DNA from: Synanceia verrucosa
Taxonomy: Eukaryota; Chordata; Actinopteri; Perciformes; Synanceiidae
Direction: 5' to 3'
Length of the DNA stretch: 64,000 bases
NCBI GenBank assembly: GCA_029721515.1
Contig: CM056563.1
Location: 20,217,954-20,281,953, forward strand
Shown here: piece after piece, positions 27,778-40,215 of the stretch
Layout of the letters: the number at the start of each line of letters is the position of its first letter
How positions within the stretch are numbered: position 1 is the first letter of the stretch
The notes under the pieces: generated by a model
Database searches by the model: none
Told to the model about the DNA's origin: nothing
Seen by the model: the letters and a program-made list of their open reading frames with translations, nothing else
Position numbers and translations under genes: made by a program

Positions 27778-28548
27778 ATGTCATCATTTGATTTTGTCGC
27801 CTACTGTACACCTGCTGGTGAGCCCGTTTATGGATCACCTGCAATTCGCCTGTCAACCTGGCCTTTCTGCAGCACTAGGGTTCCACAGGGAACAGTTCTG
27901 GTGCTTTTCCTATTCATGGCTACACAGCCGACTTCACCCACAACACCAAAAACTGTCACCTGCAGTTCTGATGACTCTGCATTCAAAGGCCTCATCAAGG
28001 ATGGGGACGACAATGAGAACAGAGAACTGATCCAGGTCTTTGTGGATTGGTGCCAGCAGAACCTCCTCCAGATTAAGAAGGGCCAGAACAGCGTCTTTCT
28101 GCTTAGGGGGCTGAGGTCCTTTGGGGTGCAGGAGTCACTCCTGAGGACCTTCTATGACTTTGTGGTGGCATCAGCCATCTTTTATGGTGTGGTCTGCTGG
28201 GTGAGCAGCCTCACATCCAGGGACAGGTCCTGTTAGTGGACTCAGTGGAGGTGATGGGAGACCAGAGAATGGTGACTAAGTTATCATCCCTGTTGGACAA
28301 CACCTCCCATCCCCTGCAGGACCCTCAGGCAGCACTGGGCAGCTCCATCAGCGAGTGACTGCTCCACCCTCTGTGTATGCCGGTCCTTCCTGCCTGCTGC
28401 TGTCAGACTTTACAACACACTTAATTCACGTTAATCTACACATTCAACAACACAACAGACATGGGCACTATATGAAGGGACTTATGTAATGTTGCACTTT
28501 GTTGCTGTAATGATGCAAATTAAACTAATAAAGGATTATCTTATGTCA
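27778..28548 (+). mobile_element. CR1/Rex1-superfamily LINE fragment, internally deleted
   Basis: The frame at 27778-28236 contains RVPQGTVLVLFLF (reverse transcriptase box B), SSDDSAFKGLIKDGDD (box C), ELIQVFVDWCQQNLLQIKKG and LRSFGVQESLLRTFYDFVVA. Upstream, in another frame, PFMDHLQFACQPG marks an earlier reverse-transcriptase block joined by a deletion. The tail continues as LSSLLDNTSHPLQD in a third frame, and the element ends AATAAAGGATTATCTTATG, a typical short-repeat LINE 3' end. It is inactive. Confidence 0.85.
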
Positions 28549-30601
28549 ACTGAAAACTCCAGCAGCTTTTCAATCCAGCAAAACTACTAATGTTCAGACC
28601 AAAGTTAAAGTAAAGTAAGGACAAATTGTGCTGAAACGTATAATATCATTCAAAAGCTTTTAGAGTGCAGAGTGATTCTGACATTTAGCCTCAGCATAAT
28701 CCCTGGCAGCTAAATATATTTTACTTTAACTAATGCATTTCATTCATTCAGATTTAGCAAACCAACAGTGAGAAAATAGCCCATGATGAGTGACTATTTT
28801 TCACTACCTGGGATTTCACACTGAAATGCATTAAAAGTTTAAAAACATGCCTGCAATGAGTTCTGCTACCATAATCCTATAAAATCTGAAAAGGTACAAG
28901 GACACATCATCTGAGACTGAGAATGTCAATATTGATGACTACTGTGCCCTAAAGCAGCTCCAGCAGCAGAGCTCCACTAACAGGCTGTGGTTGTGTTGAG
29001 CACCTAAATGTGTGTAACTGAATGAAAGAGTGTGTGTGAAAAAAGCCATGCATTAGACCACACATAAATACATGGAAAAAACGATACCAGACACACTACA
29101 TCTGCATATTCATGACAGCAATCCATGACTACATGTTTCTGATCAAGTGATTTCAGCCACCGCCCTTCCTGCAGTCAGAGCCAAACAAGTGGTCTATTTA
29201 GCGCTTGTTGTTGTTGTTGTGTGGAGAGGTGGAGGAGGTTTACCTGGCTGAACACACTGAGCCAGTGTTTAACCTGCAGAGCACCACCATTCACCAGCAG
29301 CATAAACGCACCACTGTGGGCGTGTGCATGTGTTTGTAGAGGCGTATGTGCTCCTGCAACACTGGAGCCACTGTCAGCCACAGTCATTGCACATGTGTGA
29401 GTGTGAATATTTGTAAGGCTCGTGGCAGTGAGGCACACTTCAGGTCTATTTCTATCTATTTGATAAAGATTTCTTTACAGTGAAACTAAATGAGATCAAA
29501 TGAAGCTTGGTACTCACTGTGAATGTGCAATGAAGAGGAGCTACCCTCTAAACTTTTTTTCCCAAACATGTATTTAATTGAATTTTAGTTTTTTAACAAC
29601 ACAGAAAAACACAACAACAACAAAAAACTCGATAGACATCATGCACAAGCGGTGTACCCAACCAGCATGATCATACAAAACACATCCACCCCCCCAACCC
29701 CCAGCACAACCACAATAACAATCAAGTCAGTTCCCAACTCCCTCCATCACTCCGTGTACTTTCATCTTACTCCAGAATTAAGTTTGGTTTTTGTGCAGTG
29801 ACTTATCATTTCCAGTACCAGATAAAAGAAAACACTCCGTTTAACCATTCAGAAATACCACAGTTTTTTTCCATGACCTAGCAATGCACCTTTTAGCCTC
29901 CAAGAGGCAAATTCAAGATTTTTTTGTCATTAGTTATCATAAAACTCTAAACTCAACCTCTAAACTTGACTCTCGTTCTCTTTTATACTCGCTGCCAGAT
30001 CACCTCCTGTTCGGGCTCAGAGAGGAGTTTGAGGTGTAAAAGGCGTCACGAAAGGCTGTGAGGGCGGATTATACAGCAGAGGTGATTTCTCTCAGACTGC
30101 AAGGGAAGCTCAGCTTCCCCTAAAAAAATTTTTTTTTTTTTAAATTTTAAAAAAATTAAATGGTCAAATATGCACGCTTGTGTTAACATTTCAATGACTA
30201 CAAATGTGTTAGAACGCGTTCATCTCAAAGAGGAAAGACAAGAGTGCATTTGCCCTTGGAAGCTGAGCATCCATGCACTTCAGTGGGACTGCATGGAACA
30301 GCTTTTTTCATTGCCTCGAAACTCTCAATGGATAAATGCCATGATTTTATCCCGCCCCTGGACGCTCAGCGTCTCTGGGGGTGAATGGAGCTGTGGGTGG
30401 GTCACGGCTGGCCTGGACGCTGAGCTTCCACATGATGATTGCCACTGTCACACAGAGCACTAAATCTACTGAACATACAGAAAAAAAGCACCATAGCTTG
30501 TTTATTCTGATCCTATCTGAGGACAATTAGCAGTCATTTCATCAAACTCTGCGCCCCATATTGTCCAAACTTCTGTAGAGAACACATTAGTGTGGTTGCT
30601 A
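28549..30601. other. intergenic DNA, no gene recognised
   Basis: It holds a short (TTG)n run at 29206-29219 and an A/C-rich stretch at 29560-29710 that may be an old LINE tail on the minus strand. No exon is supported. Confidence 0.4.
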
Positions 30602-30997
30602 ACCCCTAATTTCCACTGGACGTGGAATGACACTATCGTCCATCAATACGCACCAGATCCGCCTGCTGCAGCTCCGCTGGACAGCTGGAATCGCGAGTCT
30701 GAGTAGAAGGAAATCGATTATACAATCTGCCGTGGGTTATTTTATTTTGAAAACCAGATGTGTTATTTTGTGTCTATACACGACTTCCTGTCCCGCCTGC
30801 TCTGCGCTCAATTCATGCACCATGATCCAACGTCCGTCAAACACAGAAGCTCTGTGGATTTGTTTCGCCAGGCATGGGCACGTCGGCGACGGTCCACATT
30901 CAGTGGAAATTGACACATGGATTTGAATGGAAACGTTCAAATCGAATGGGTCCGACAAAACGTTGGCGTCATTCCGCTTCCAGTGGATATTAGGGCT
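30602..30997. mobile_element. 396-bp MITE with about 32-bp inverted repeats, TA flanked
   Basis: ACCCCTAATTTCCACTGGA at the left pairs with the reverse complement of the right end (AGCCCTAATATCCACTGGA), extending to GGAATGAC with four mismatches in about 32 bp. TA flanks both ends. No transposase is encoded; the open frame at 30627-30926 has no recognisable domain. Confidence 0.75.
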
Positions 30998-32643
30998 TAA
31001 AAAATGTCTTTCGTCATACAGAAGCGTGGTTTCATTTAAAGGAGGCTGGAAAAAAACAACGAAACCCAGCCTCTCCGATGTCAGCCTGAGGGCAGCCTAT
31101 GTCCTGAGGCTTCATACAGCTGTCAGACGATGTGACCCCCACCCTGTCTCTGCCACCTCAAGCTCCACACAGGACTCCAAACCAGGCCAGCGGTGGCACT
31201 CAGGGGTTGGACCACGACTCCATCGCTCCTTCAGGGAGAGAACGACAGCGTGGCCTTTTATTTCACCTGTCATGTAAATCCCTGCACAGCTTGTTACTCG
31301 CCCTGTCACTCCTCATCACCGGACCCCTGGAGTGTGGTTCGGAAATGTATAATTTATCAAGCTCGCTTGTTAAAGTAATTTGTGATACAACATCTGACTA
31401 ATGTTAAATGTGGGAATTTTTATGCACTTTTGATTTATCCCAAGCATCCCCCACAGGAGAAGTTAACAAAAACTGCATAGATAAGTTAACGCTGCAGCAG
31501 GGACTTCAAACAAACAAATTTAGCTGTAGCTTTTGATGACGTATGATGAATTATGAGTAAAGCACAACTCACACAGCGAAACGGTTATGAACGTGCTGTC
31601 TGCCTGCAGTGCCAAGCTTTCCCCAGCTAATTGGGAATTAACTGTGTGTTTGTATTGGCAATAGGAACAGCAACCAGCCAGTGCGTCACAGTTTCAGAGC
31701 AAAACTTTTTATAGAATCCAAATGAAGGTCAGTGTTTTAGTCTGACCGTTTTCTGCATTGAAATCAAAGGTCTCAGTCACATACTGTGAGAGAGAGAACA
31801 GAAGAGGTCAAGAAAAAGTGTGGAGATATCCAGTCTTGGGCCTCACAGGCTTCCAGCTGTGTGTGTTGCTCAGTGTGAGCAGGCTGGTCACCTTGGATCA
31901 GCGGGTGATGATACCAGAGATAACAGCAGTAAGAGGAGGCGCAAAAGAAGGTCAAAGCAAAATAGCGAGAGGCCACTTGAACAGCAGATGAGAAAAATCA
32001 CAGAGAAAATTACACAGAGAGTGGCAGCGATATAAGAGAAACCTGCTAAAAGGATTCTGCAAATATGCATTGTTAAATGTGCCTCAATAAGATGAATTGC
32101 ACATGCAGATATTTACCAAGAAAGTCACTTCATTCAAGGATAGGGTTCATGTTTACGTTGCCAGTGTCTCCACAAAATAACACAAACAGAATCTGGAGTG
32201 CAGCCACAGAGTGACCCCTTTCACATTGATTATTAATGACATCTGTGAGATGAATGAGTGTCCTGCAAACCACAAGGAGCATGAAGCCACTTCATTGTAT
32301 TTTGCAGCGGAGTGTTTAAGGTGGAAGTTAAGGGGGACATTAATGGAAAATACACTAACATGAGACGCTGAGTGTAAAACTGTGGTGCCACCAGTCGTCC
32401 TCTGACTTCCGTTGCTCCTAAAATGCTGTTACCAACCCAATACAGTCTCACCCCAGTGCGTCAAAAACCAACACTTGGTCAGGACCCCTGAACGTTGCAT
32501 ACAGACGCAGAAAGTGTCTCTCTGAGTCGGCTGCTGAAGCATTGAAATACATGTTTCAGAAAACAACTCTGAGAGACACTTTTTGCATCACTACGCAACG
32601 TCCATTGGTTCTGACCAAGCATGGTTTTTTGGTGTATTTCCTT
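30998..32643. other. intergenic DNA, nothing recognised
   Basis: Several 60-116 codon frames overlap on both strands without recognisable motifs or splice structure. Confidence 0.4.
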
Positions 32644-33086
32644 TTACTCATTGAGTGTCAGGTGTTTTATGAAACCGACAGTGCCTTGTGCCAGTTTTGG
32701 GCCAGTTTGAGTCATATTTCATGACCCACAGAATATTTTGTACTATGACTCTGAAAACACAGAATAGCTCAGATGAAAGAAGAGACTCTCTATTTCATCA
32801 TGAAAAAAAACATTTGTTTTTACCTTGTTCTGTTCTTGTTTTATCAGAGGTAGAGGCCACTTTCACCAAAATCACCACTTTTTGTCCAGAAACTGTTTTG
32901 CTCTCTAATCGTGATCGTTTCCACTTCCTGCTTTGATCTCTGTGGTGTATACTGTCTCTTTGCGTCCCAGAAGCCCCAATTTACTCACAAGTTGTGTGAG
33001 AGCGCCCTCCTGTGCCTGCTGCCAACAAAAAAAACACTTGGATTTTAAATGACGTATAAATACGTCAATGGCACTTAAAGAGTTAA
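32644..33086 (-). repeat. TTAA MITE family X, copy E
   Basis: A full-length copy from TTACTCATTGAGTGTCAGG to GGCACTTAAAGAGTTAA. The ZNF143-like site is damaged here: bases before CCCAGAAGCCCC (about 32966-32977) are lost. Confidence 0.9.
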
Positions 33087-35156
33087 TATATATCCTTGAT
33101 TCACAATGTGAGAACGAGCATGAAGTGCAACAGGAGGTGTGATTGGTGTGCAAACTTCTACAGTTTATTCAACGCAATCTTGAACAACCAGTTGAGCAGT
33201 TACTTACTGGTCTGGTGAGCTTTCAGGCTCCAGTTTTTGTTTTGGTTTCATCATGATTATGATGTAAATTTCAGACTCAACTTTAGAGTATTGTCCTTCT
33301 GATTTGAAGGAGTCACAATTTAGGGGAAATTGTAAACTTGATATTTTTCAACTATTTCTATCCATCAGTGCAGCTTTGGGTTTGTTCAAATCATGTCGGG
33401 TCATGTCAGATGTTTAGGAATTCTTGGCCTCGGACAGGGTAGAGAAATAATGAATTATATCTAACACTGAAGAAACCAAACTGATTTTTGTTTTAATGTT
33501 GCAAAGACATTTACAACAATCAGAGAAAGTCCATTTGGATATAAAATAGACAATGAGTAACTCAGTGGTTTGTCAGGTTTATTGCAACATATTTAGCCCC
33601 TTGCAGGAAAAAAAATGTATATGTTTTGATTGTATAGTAAGATAGGACAGGACTGGACTGGTTTTGTTTTGTTTTAAAATATTTGTGAGTGTGTGCCAAA
33701 CCGAAGTCGTGGGAAGGTGTATCAGCACGACATCACAATGACATATGGCTTTTTCAGGTGTTAGACAAACACCAGTCTCCTGCCTTAAAAGACCAGTAAT
33801 TGACAGAGTGCATGGTGTACAAATGGCACACAAACAATGCAAACAGGTTCTTCAAGTGCATAAAATGCCATCATTGTATCCCTGCAAATCAAATGTCCTT
33901 CACTCAACAGTGGCAGAGAAAGATTTGACAAAAAAAAAAAAGGTTACTGTCCATAAATAAAGTCTGAGCAAAGCACTATTGTCAATTTCTCTAAATCAAC
34001 CCGTCATATTCCACTTATCAGACCTCTTATTTGTGACAACAACTACTGAGCACCAACACTGCAGCAAAAGAGGTGCCCAGCAAGAAAAAAACAATATAAT
34101 CAAGTGACAGTTTGACACCCTGTTCTCTCGAGGAGGATGGACTCTGATTCCAAAATATGTCCACCAACATACTCTTCTCTCTCTGTACAGTTGAGATGAT
34201 AATATGTGCTTTTCATACTAAGCAGAAACCTGTTAAATCTGTCATTATTGGTCCCAGAAGGTCATTATGTGATTTACTGTGTGTATAATAAATGCTCACT
34301 GGTCCCCCAGCAAGTCCAGTCAGTTATAATCTGGAGCTTCATGCCCATCAGCGGGATAGGAACATAAAATAGGTGTATCCAAATATTTTACAAAGGCTAC
34401 AGTTATCTCCTGAATACTATTGGTGTGTTAACAAAGGGAATTAAAACATTACATAAGGTCACTAAAACTTGAGCTCATCCTTTTAAAATAGCTTGCATTA
34501 AAAGTGATTTCCCTTAAGAACAAAGTGAATATTTGATTTGCTATAATTACACAAAATTAAATTTGAAAGTGCAGGAAGGGAACTTATTGATAATTTCAGT
34601 GCATGACTATCAAGTAAGATTATAAACAGGGATGGAGCCTTAATGTTGGGCTCAGAGAAGGGTGGAGAACGAGAGTGAAACAAATTATGACAATACCGAC
34701 CAACAGCTGACAAAATGTGAATAATTCATTTTTGGTTAGAATACTACTGGGCTAATACAACTATTTTTCTTACACAGTCGCATATTTTATGGTTTTGATT
34801 GATTCGTGTATTTACAGCATATTCGTTGAGTAACACCTTTATTTAAAACTGTTTATGAGTGTGTGATGAAGTATTTTTATTCCTACGGGGCGACAAATGT
34901 GTGGAAAGCGGATTAGACGTCTGGTGCTGCTGATGCGCAATTACGCATAACGTCTCCACGGATAACTCCATGGCTTTTATCCAAAAACGAACGCACAGTT
35001 AATAAAGCCAAATAAAACTTTGTAACACCACATGTTTAATTTACTTCGGTCTGTCAGAAGTCACCACACATCTGAAAATAACAGAAATCAACACAACTTT
35101 TGCAGAGACACCACTGTGTGTGGACAATAAGAAGACATGAGGGCGCTTTGTCTTAC
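33087..35156. other. A/T-rich DNA downstream of a promoter-like segment
   Basis: No coding exon was found on either strand. On the minus strand GTTGCAATAAACCTGAC at about 33564-33580 holds a possible polyadenylation signal. If the donor at 35157 is real, this could be the body and 3' end of a non-coding transcript. Confidence 0.3.
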
Positions 35157-35330
35157 CGGTCCCGTTCTGTTTCCGCCGCCTTTCCCGGTGTCTGTCCGTG
35201 GCCAACAATAGTGGGAAGAGATTGGTACAGACTGGGTGCCAATGCAAGACAGAACTGTCCAATGCAGCGGTTTTGTCAAGCAAACACACCGTTACGCAAA
35301 CTGAGGGCGGGAGTGTCTTTTAAAAGTAAA
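35157..35330 (-). promoter_or_regulatory. candidate CpG-rich promoter and first exon on the minus strand
   Basis: This short stretch is rich in CpG compared with its A/T-rich surroundings. It holds a GGGCGG box (35305-35310), a TATA-like TTTTAAAA (35318-35325) and, reading leftwards, an exon-like segment ending ACCG before a consensus donor GTAAGA (35156-35151). Open frames across it (for example MCLLDKTAALD) show no known domain, so it may be a 5' untranslated exon. The call rests only on composition and signals. Confidence 0.35.
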
Positions 35331-37333
35331 GGCGCGTGTTTGCAGCTGTTACACGGCTGCTGTTAATGTGACTGGATGCCTTCGAAATAGTTAGTATGTT
35401 TTCAGTCTTGGTTAGGCCTGTAATTTACAGCAAACCCTCTTGTTGAAGGTGTACAGTATTTACATCACTAAACAAAGCGAGTTTCCAAGGAGCACATATT
35501 CAAATTCTGTCTTATTTTGAAAGAGATGACCGGATGCTGTGCGCGCTCAGTGCTGCTTGACCCATCTCCAGCAGTACATCACGGATCTAAACTGGGCTTT
35601 ACACTTGTGATTTGAGGCTAATAACCAAAGACAGCATCTTTGTTTTAACCTTATCTGTGTATAAATGTGACAGAAATGGCTCCTTATGGTTCACAAGTGT
35701 CTTTATTTCACTCTCCAAACATGCTCTTATGTGGGATTTGATGCCTCATAACAATGGTTCACTATGCATGCAATCAATCCACTAATTAAGTGTGTATTGT
35801 AACAGGATATTCATATGGCTGTTAGTGGCAACAAACCGTTTCTATTGACAAGTCACTCTGTTTTTGAAGTGAGCAGTTACTTGTTGTGTGACAGAAAGTA
35901 CATAGTCTACTCAATGAGGTAATTATACTGGCCAGTTCCCAGACTCCACATACTTACTGCAGGAACAATAAACATACCACTGTGCCAGACTGGTTTTCGT
36001 CATCCAAGGAAAAACATCCATTTGCTGATGATGTGATTTAAATACTCGCCAGTCTCAGGGCATTTTTATGCTGAATTTGTTCCATTAAGTTCTATTTTCG
36101 GGTATTTTTTTAATCTGATGTGATTAACAGAAAGGCCAGCTGTCCTGATTATAATGCACTGGGCCCTCCTTAACAGTAGTGTGACAAACTGAAAGCAAAG
36201 GACAGGTTGTCACCAGCTAGGTGATGGATGCTCTCGGCTTTCCTATTTATGACCACTAGATACATATGTCCTTCTTCATGTAAAAGCGCTGGCACTCAAA
36301 CAAGCAGTGCTCATAAAAATAACCCCAGTCAAGAACATGGGGATCGCAGCGAATGAAACACAACACCATCTTCTCCTCCCACTAACACCAGCCGTTAGCA
36401 CCCATGACTAGGAAGCCTTAAAAGTCTCCAGTTCATTAATGTGGATTTGTATCGTTTACATGGCGGTGTTAAACCTTTGGACACTGAAACGTGCCTGAAG
36501 GTTGGCTGCTTTCTCTCATTTTACTAATTTATTGAACTTTCCACGTGCCAGTCCTCTCTGTCGGGTAATGGCTAAAGGGCAGGATGTTGGCCAGATTCAG
36601 AGCTCGAGGAGTTATCTGATTGGTCACTATCCAAACTCTTCACTCCATGAAAACAGCAAGCACCTGCCCCACATGAGGTTCCAGACTACACTGTTGGTGC
36701 AACTTGCCCTTTCATATGCTGACAGTGCTGATGATAGACTACTTATAGTGTTAAATAAAGGAGGTGGGTAAACTATAACCTTTGCCCGGTGGTCTCAATA
36801 AATCAACAAACTCTAATATAAAAAGAAGTCCTAAAAGCAGAAGAATTAAGGACACTGGGAGCATTTCTGTTGCTTCCACACAGCTCTCAACATGGTGACG
36901 GCTGCATCAATTAGAAAAACAGAGGCAACAGACATTGTCACTATCCGATCCTTACAGGAAAGCCGATATGTATTGTGTATGTGCAAAACACCTCTACAAC
37001 CACTCAGTAGCCTATCAAAGCATTTTACAACAGTTAGTGATCAGACAGAGTTGAAAGAGTTAAAAACAGCTGCAAAGAGGTGTCATTCAGTGAAATATGC
37101 ATGCTGTGGATATGTACTGTATATCCTGTGAATGGATTTCTTATGTTGACAGACTGTTTAAACTAAATGATGTGCACACACAATCAAATTTTAATGACTG
37201 CATTTTTATTGAAAATTCACTTTCCAAACACACCCTTTCACTTTAATCAGGTTCTGCAGCCTAACAACAAAATTAGAAATTGCTTTGAGTGTTTTGGGTA
37301 TCAATGTATTAAATGTTAAATCATGCTTGTGTG
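35331..37333. other. intergenic DNA, no gene recognised
   Basis: No exon, RNA gene or complete element was recognised. Confidence 0.4.
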
Positions 37334-37769
37334 TTAACTCTTTGAGTGCCATTGACGAGTTACGTGTTTTTTTTTTTGTTTTTGTTTTTTTTTTACAGCG
37401 GGTTGCTGATCATGGTCTCCCACAGCCCGTGAGTAATTTCAGGGCTTCTGTGATTTGTAGTCGGGACACAAAGAGATATCAGAAAGTGGAGATGATCGCA
37501 TTTAGACAGCAAAACAAACAGATTCTGGACAAAAAGTGGTGATTTTGGTGAAAGTGGCCTCTACCTCTGATAAAACAAGAATGGAACAAGGTAAAGACAA
37601 ACATTTTTTCATGCTGAAATAGAGAGTCTCTTCTTTCGTTTGAGCTATTCAGTGTTTTCAGAGACAGTACAAAATATTTTGTTGGTCTAGAAATATGACT
37701 GACAATGGGCAAAAATGCTGGCACAAGGCACATGGGATTTTAAAAAACGGCTGGCACTCAAAAAGTTAA
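37334..37769 (+). repeat. TTAA MITE family X, copy F, full length 436 bp
   Basis: This copy serves as the best full-length reference. It starts TTAACTCTTTGAGTGCC and ends GGCACTCAAAAAGTTAA, giving inverted termini with TTAA at each end. TTAA borders suggest a nonautonomous piggyBac-like element, but I cannot see a matching autonomous one. The ZNF143-like motif (37442-37462, minus strand) carries two changes. Confidence 0.9.
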
Positions 37770-37901
37770 AATAGATCGATGTATTATGTTGTTATGTTGT
37801 TAAACTTTGATAAAGTTTCTGTAAAAAAAAAAAAGTGACATATATTTACACATACGTAGTCAGGTAGCAACAAGGCTGTTGTTTTTTCTTCATGAAGTTT
37901 A

Positions 37902-38185
37902 TTAACTCTAAGTGCCATTGACTTATTTCACCATCAAAGTGATTTTTTTCTGCAGCGGGTCATCGAGCATGGTCTCCCGCAGCCTGTGAGTAATATTGGG
38001 GCTTCTGGGAGATGTAGTCGAACCATAAAGAGATGGTAAACGCCACAGAGATCAAAGCAGGAAGTGGAGACGATCGAGATTAGAGAGCAAAACGGACATA
38101 TTCTGGACAAAAACTGGTGATTTTGGTGAATGTGACCTCTACTCTACCTCTGATAAAAACAAAAATGGAACAAGTTAAAAAAAAC
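37902..38185 (+). repeat. TTAA MITE family X, copy G, right-truncated
   Basis: It starts TTAACTCTAAGTGCCATTGA and runs to GAATGGAACAAG-like sequence, then dissolves into an A-rich run. The ZNF143-like motif is intact at 37999-38019 (minus strand). It lies only 132 bp from copy F in the same orientation. Confidence 0.85.
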
Positions 38186-39295
38186 AAAAAAAAAAAACTG
38201 TCCAATAAACTGCCGTAAAATGCTTCGATATGCTGCTGAGCAGAACCTGCCAGCTTTGCACATGCACAGTACAAATCAGGTTTCTGGTATGGATTGGGGA
38301 GTGACAGAAATAACAGTGTTTACCTGAGGGGGGAATGGAAGGTGGGTGCTACGCTTCCATGACGACACCATCAGTCCAGACAGCATTATAAGCAATGCAG
38401 AGCAGCATGAACGAAAAGGCACTGTTAACAAAGCACACAGATACTGGGATTACAACACATACAGAAAATTGAATGTTTATATTAAGCATTTGGTCTTCCC
38501 AGATGCTATTTTTTATTTCGTGTCTGCAGTAAAATGTATATATTCTTCACTCTGGTGGATGAATTGTCATGAGGTTTGTAGAAGTGTATAAAATACATAA
38601 ATCTTGAGAAGCCTGTATAGCCTCTTAAACTCCCACTCCCACTGTTCTCAACAACCTGTCCATGCGTCAACCTGGTTTCCACAGCAACCAAAGTGGCAAG
38701 CTGTGTCCATCCGACGTGAACTTTCAAAAACCCATCTTTAAATGCAGCCTTTGATGGACCTGAGTGAGTGCAGAAGTGAGCAAAACAAATGGAGGGCGGC
38801 TGAAGGAATGATGGCACTTCAGGCGGTTGATTAACTTCAGCGTGAGTGCAGCCAAATTAGCATGAAGAAAAAAAAATGGAATATGGAAATGTAAAAAAAA
38901 AAAAAAATTATATGGGCCGACAAGAGAGGAATTCATGAAAACGGCAGTCCATTTAGTTTTTCTCTGGGAGTTTCCATAATATCTGTCTCTCTCAAATACA
39001 GCATGCAGCTCAAAAAAGGCTGTAAATGTGTGTTTGATTATCATGGACTACATACAATGTGAACAGAGGCTCCATGATGTTACCAACAGGTTTCTGAAGA
39101 GTGGCTCTGAAGCTCAAAGTGTGTGGCTCCGGCCGCCGCCATCTAGGCTCTGATGACTCAGCCTCCCAGCTAATCCAAAGGGGTAAAGAGGTGGATCATC
39201 AGTGAAGCTGAGGCATCTGGGATGATATGCAAGCAGACCGCTAGCAGCTAGTGACCTGGTACACCACCCACCTGTCTCTCAAAGCAGCAACACCC
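38186..39295. other. intergenic DNA, no gene recognised
   Basis: No supported exon. Poly-A runs at about 38194 and 38894. Confidence 0.4.
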
Positions 39296-39321
39296 TTAAC
39301 TATATGAGTGCCGTAGACATA

Positions 39322-40080
39322 GAGGGGTTGGACAATGAAACTGAAACACTGGCCAATTTAGTGTTGGAGGTTTCATGGCTAAATCTGACCAGCCTGGTGG
39401 CCACACTTCATTGATTGTACATTGCACCAGTAACAGCAGAGTGTGAAGGTTCAATTAGCAGATTAACAGCACAGTTTTGCTTAAAATACTGCAATGCACA
39501 CAACATTATGGGTGACATATCAGAGTTCAAAAGAGGACAAATTGTTGGTGCACGTCTTGCTGGCGCATCTGTGACCAAGACAGCAAGTGTTTCTGATGTA
39601 TCAAAAGCCACAGTATCCAGGGTAATGTCAGCATACCACCAAGAAGGACGAACCACACCCGAAAGGAGTAACTGTGGACGCAAGAGGAAGCTGTCTGAAA
39701 GGGACACCCGGGTGCTAACCCGGATTGTATCCAAAAAACATAAACCACAACTAAATGTGCACCTCAACTCTCCTGTTTCCACCAAAACTGTCCATCAGGA
39801 GCTCCACAGGGTCAATATCCATGGCCGGGCTGCTATAGCCAAACCTTTGGTTACTCGTGCCAATGCCAAATGTCGGTTTCAATGGTGCTGGCAGCCAAAA
39901 TCTTGAACACTATTCTGCAAGAAGAACGGCTCAAAATCCCTCTGGCCATTGTGCAGGACTTGTATCTGTCATTCCCAAGACGAGTTGGTGCTGTATTGGC
40001 CGCAAAAGAAGGCCCTACATTACACTAATGAATTGTTGTGGTCTAAAACCAGGTGTTTCAGTTTCATTGTCCAACCCCTG
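39322..40080 (+). mobile_element. internally deleted Tc1-like element, 759 bp
   Basis: Inverted termini AGGGGTTGGACAATGAAACT extend about 28 bp with only the outermost base different, and TA flanks both sides (39320-39321, 40081-40082). It retains the transposase N-terminal part (39508-39906) and a short C-terminal remnant (39891-40028, ending VGAVLAAKEGPTLH). The central catalytic part, roughly 500-600 bp in related elements, is gone. Confidence 0.9.
39508..39906 (+). CDS. Tc1 transposase DNA-binding half, open reading frame without catalytic domain
   Basis: MGDISEFKRGQIVGARLAGA begins a bipartite helix-turn-helix domain. ATVSRVMSAYHQEGR is the first recognition helix region, followed by the GRKRKLSERD linker and the second helix-turn-helix VSTKTVHQELHRVNIHGR. 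The frame ends after FQWCWQPKS, at the point where the catalytic domain would begin. The start at 39508 is chosen because Tc1 transposases of this group begin MGD; the frame also opens upstream at 39415. All three catalytic acids are missing. It may be a dead relic or a DNA-binding-only product; the sequence cannot decide. Confidence 0.8.
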   Translation: MGDISEFKRGQIVGARLAGASVTKTASVSDVSKATVSRVMSAYHQEGRTTPERSNCGRKRKLSERDTRVLTRIVSKKHKPQLNVHLNSPVSTKTVHQELHRVNIHGRAAIAKPLVTRANAKCRFQWCWQPKS

Positions 40081-40215
40081 TATATATACGTTAAAGTGTT
40101 TTTTCTGTGGCTGGCACAAGAAGGTGCTCTCACACAGCCTGGGAGTAGTATTGGGTCTTCTGGGATTTGTAGTCAGGACATAAAGAGACGGTAAAGAGGC
40201 CTCTACTCTAACCTC

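Larger units (their letters stand above)
39296..40215 (+). repeat. TTAA MITE family X, copy H, split by a Tc1 derivative
   Basis: The left 25 bp (TTAACTATATGAGTGCCG, 39296-39321) and the right part from 40083 (TATACGTTAAAGTG, CACACAGCCTGGGAG, CTTCTGGGATTTGTAGTC) together match the start of copy F. The Tc1 deletion element sits in the TA of the conserved GACGTAT segment. The right half beyond about 40215 is lost. Confidence 0.8.
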
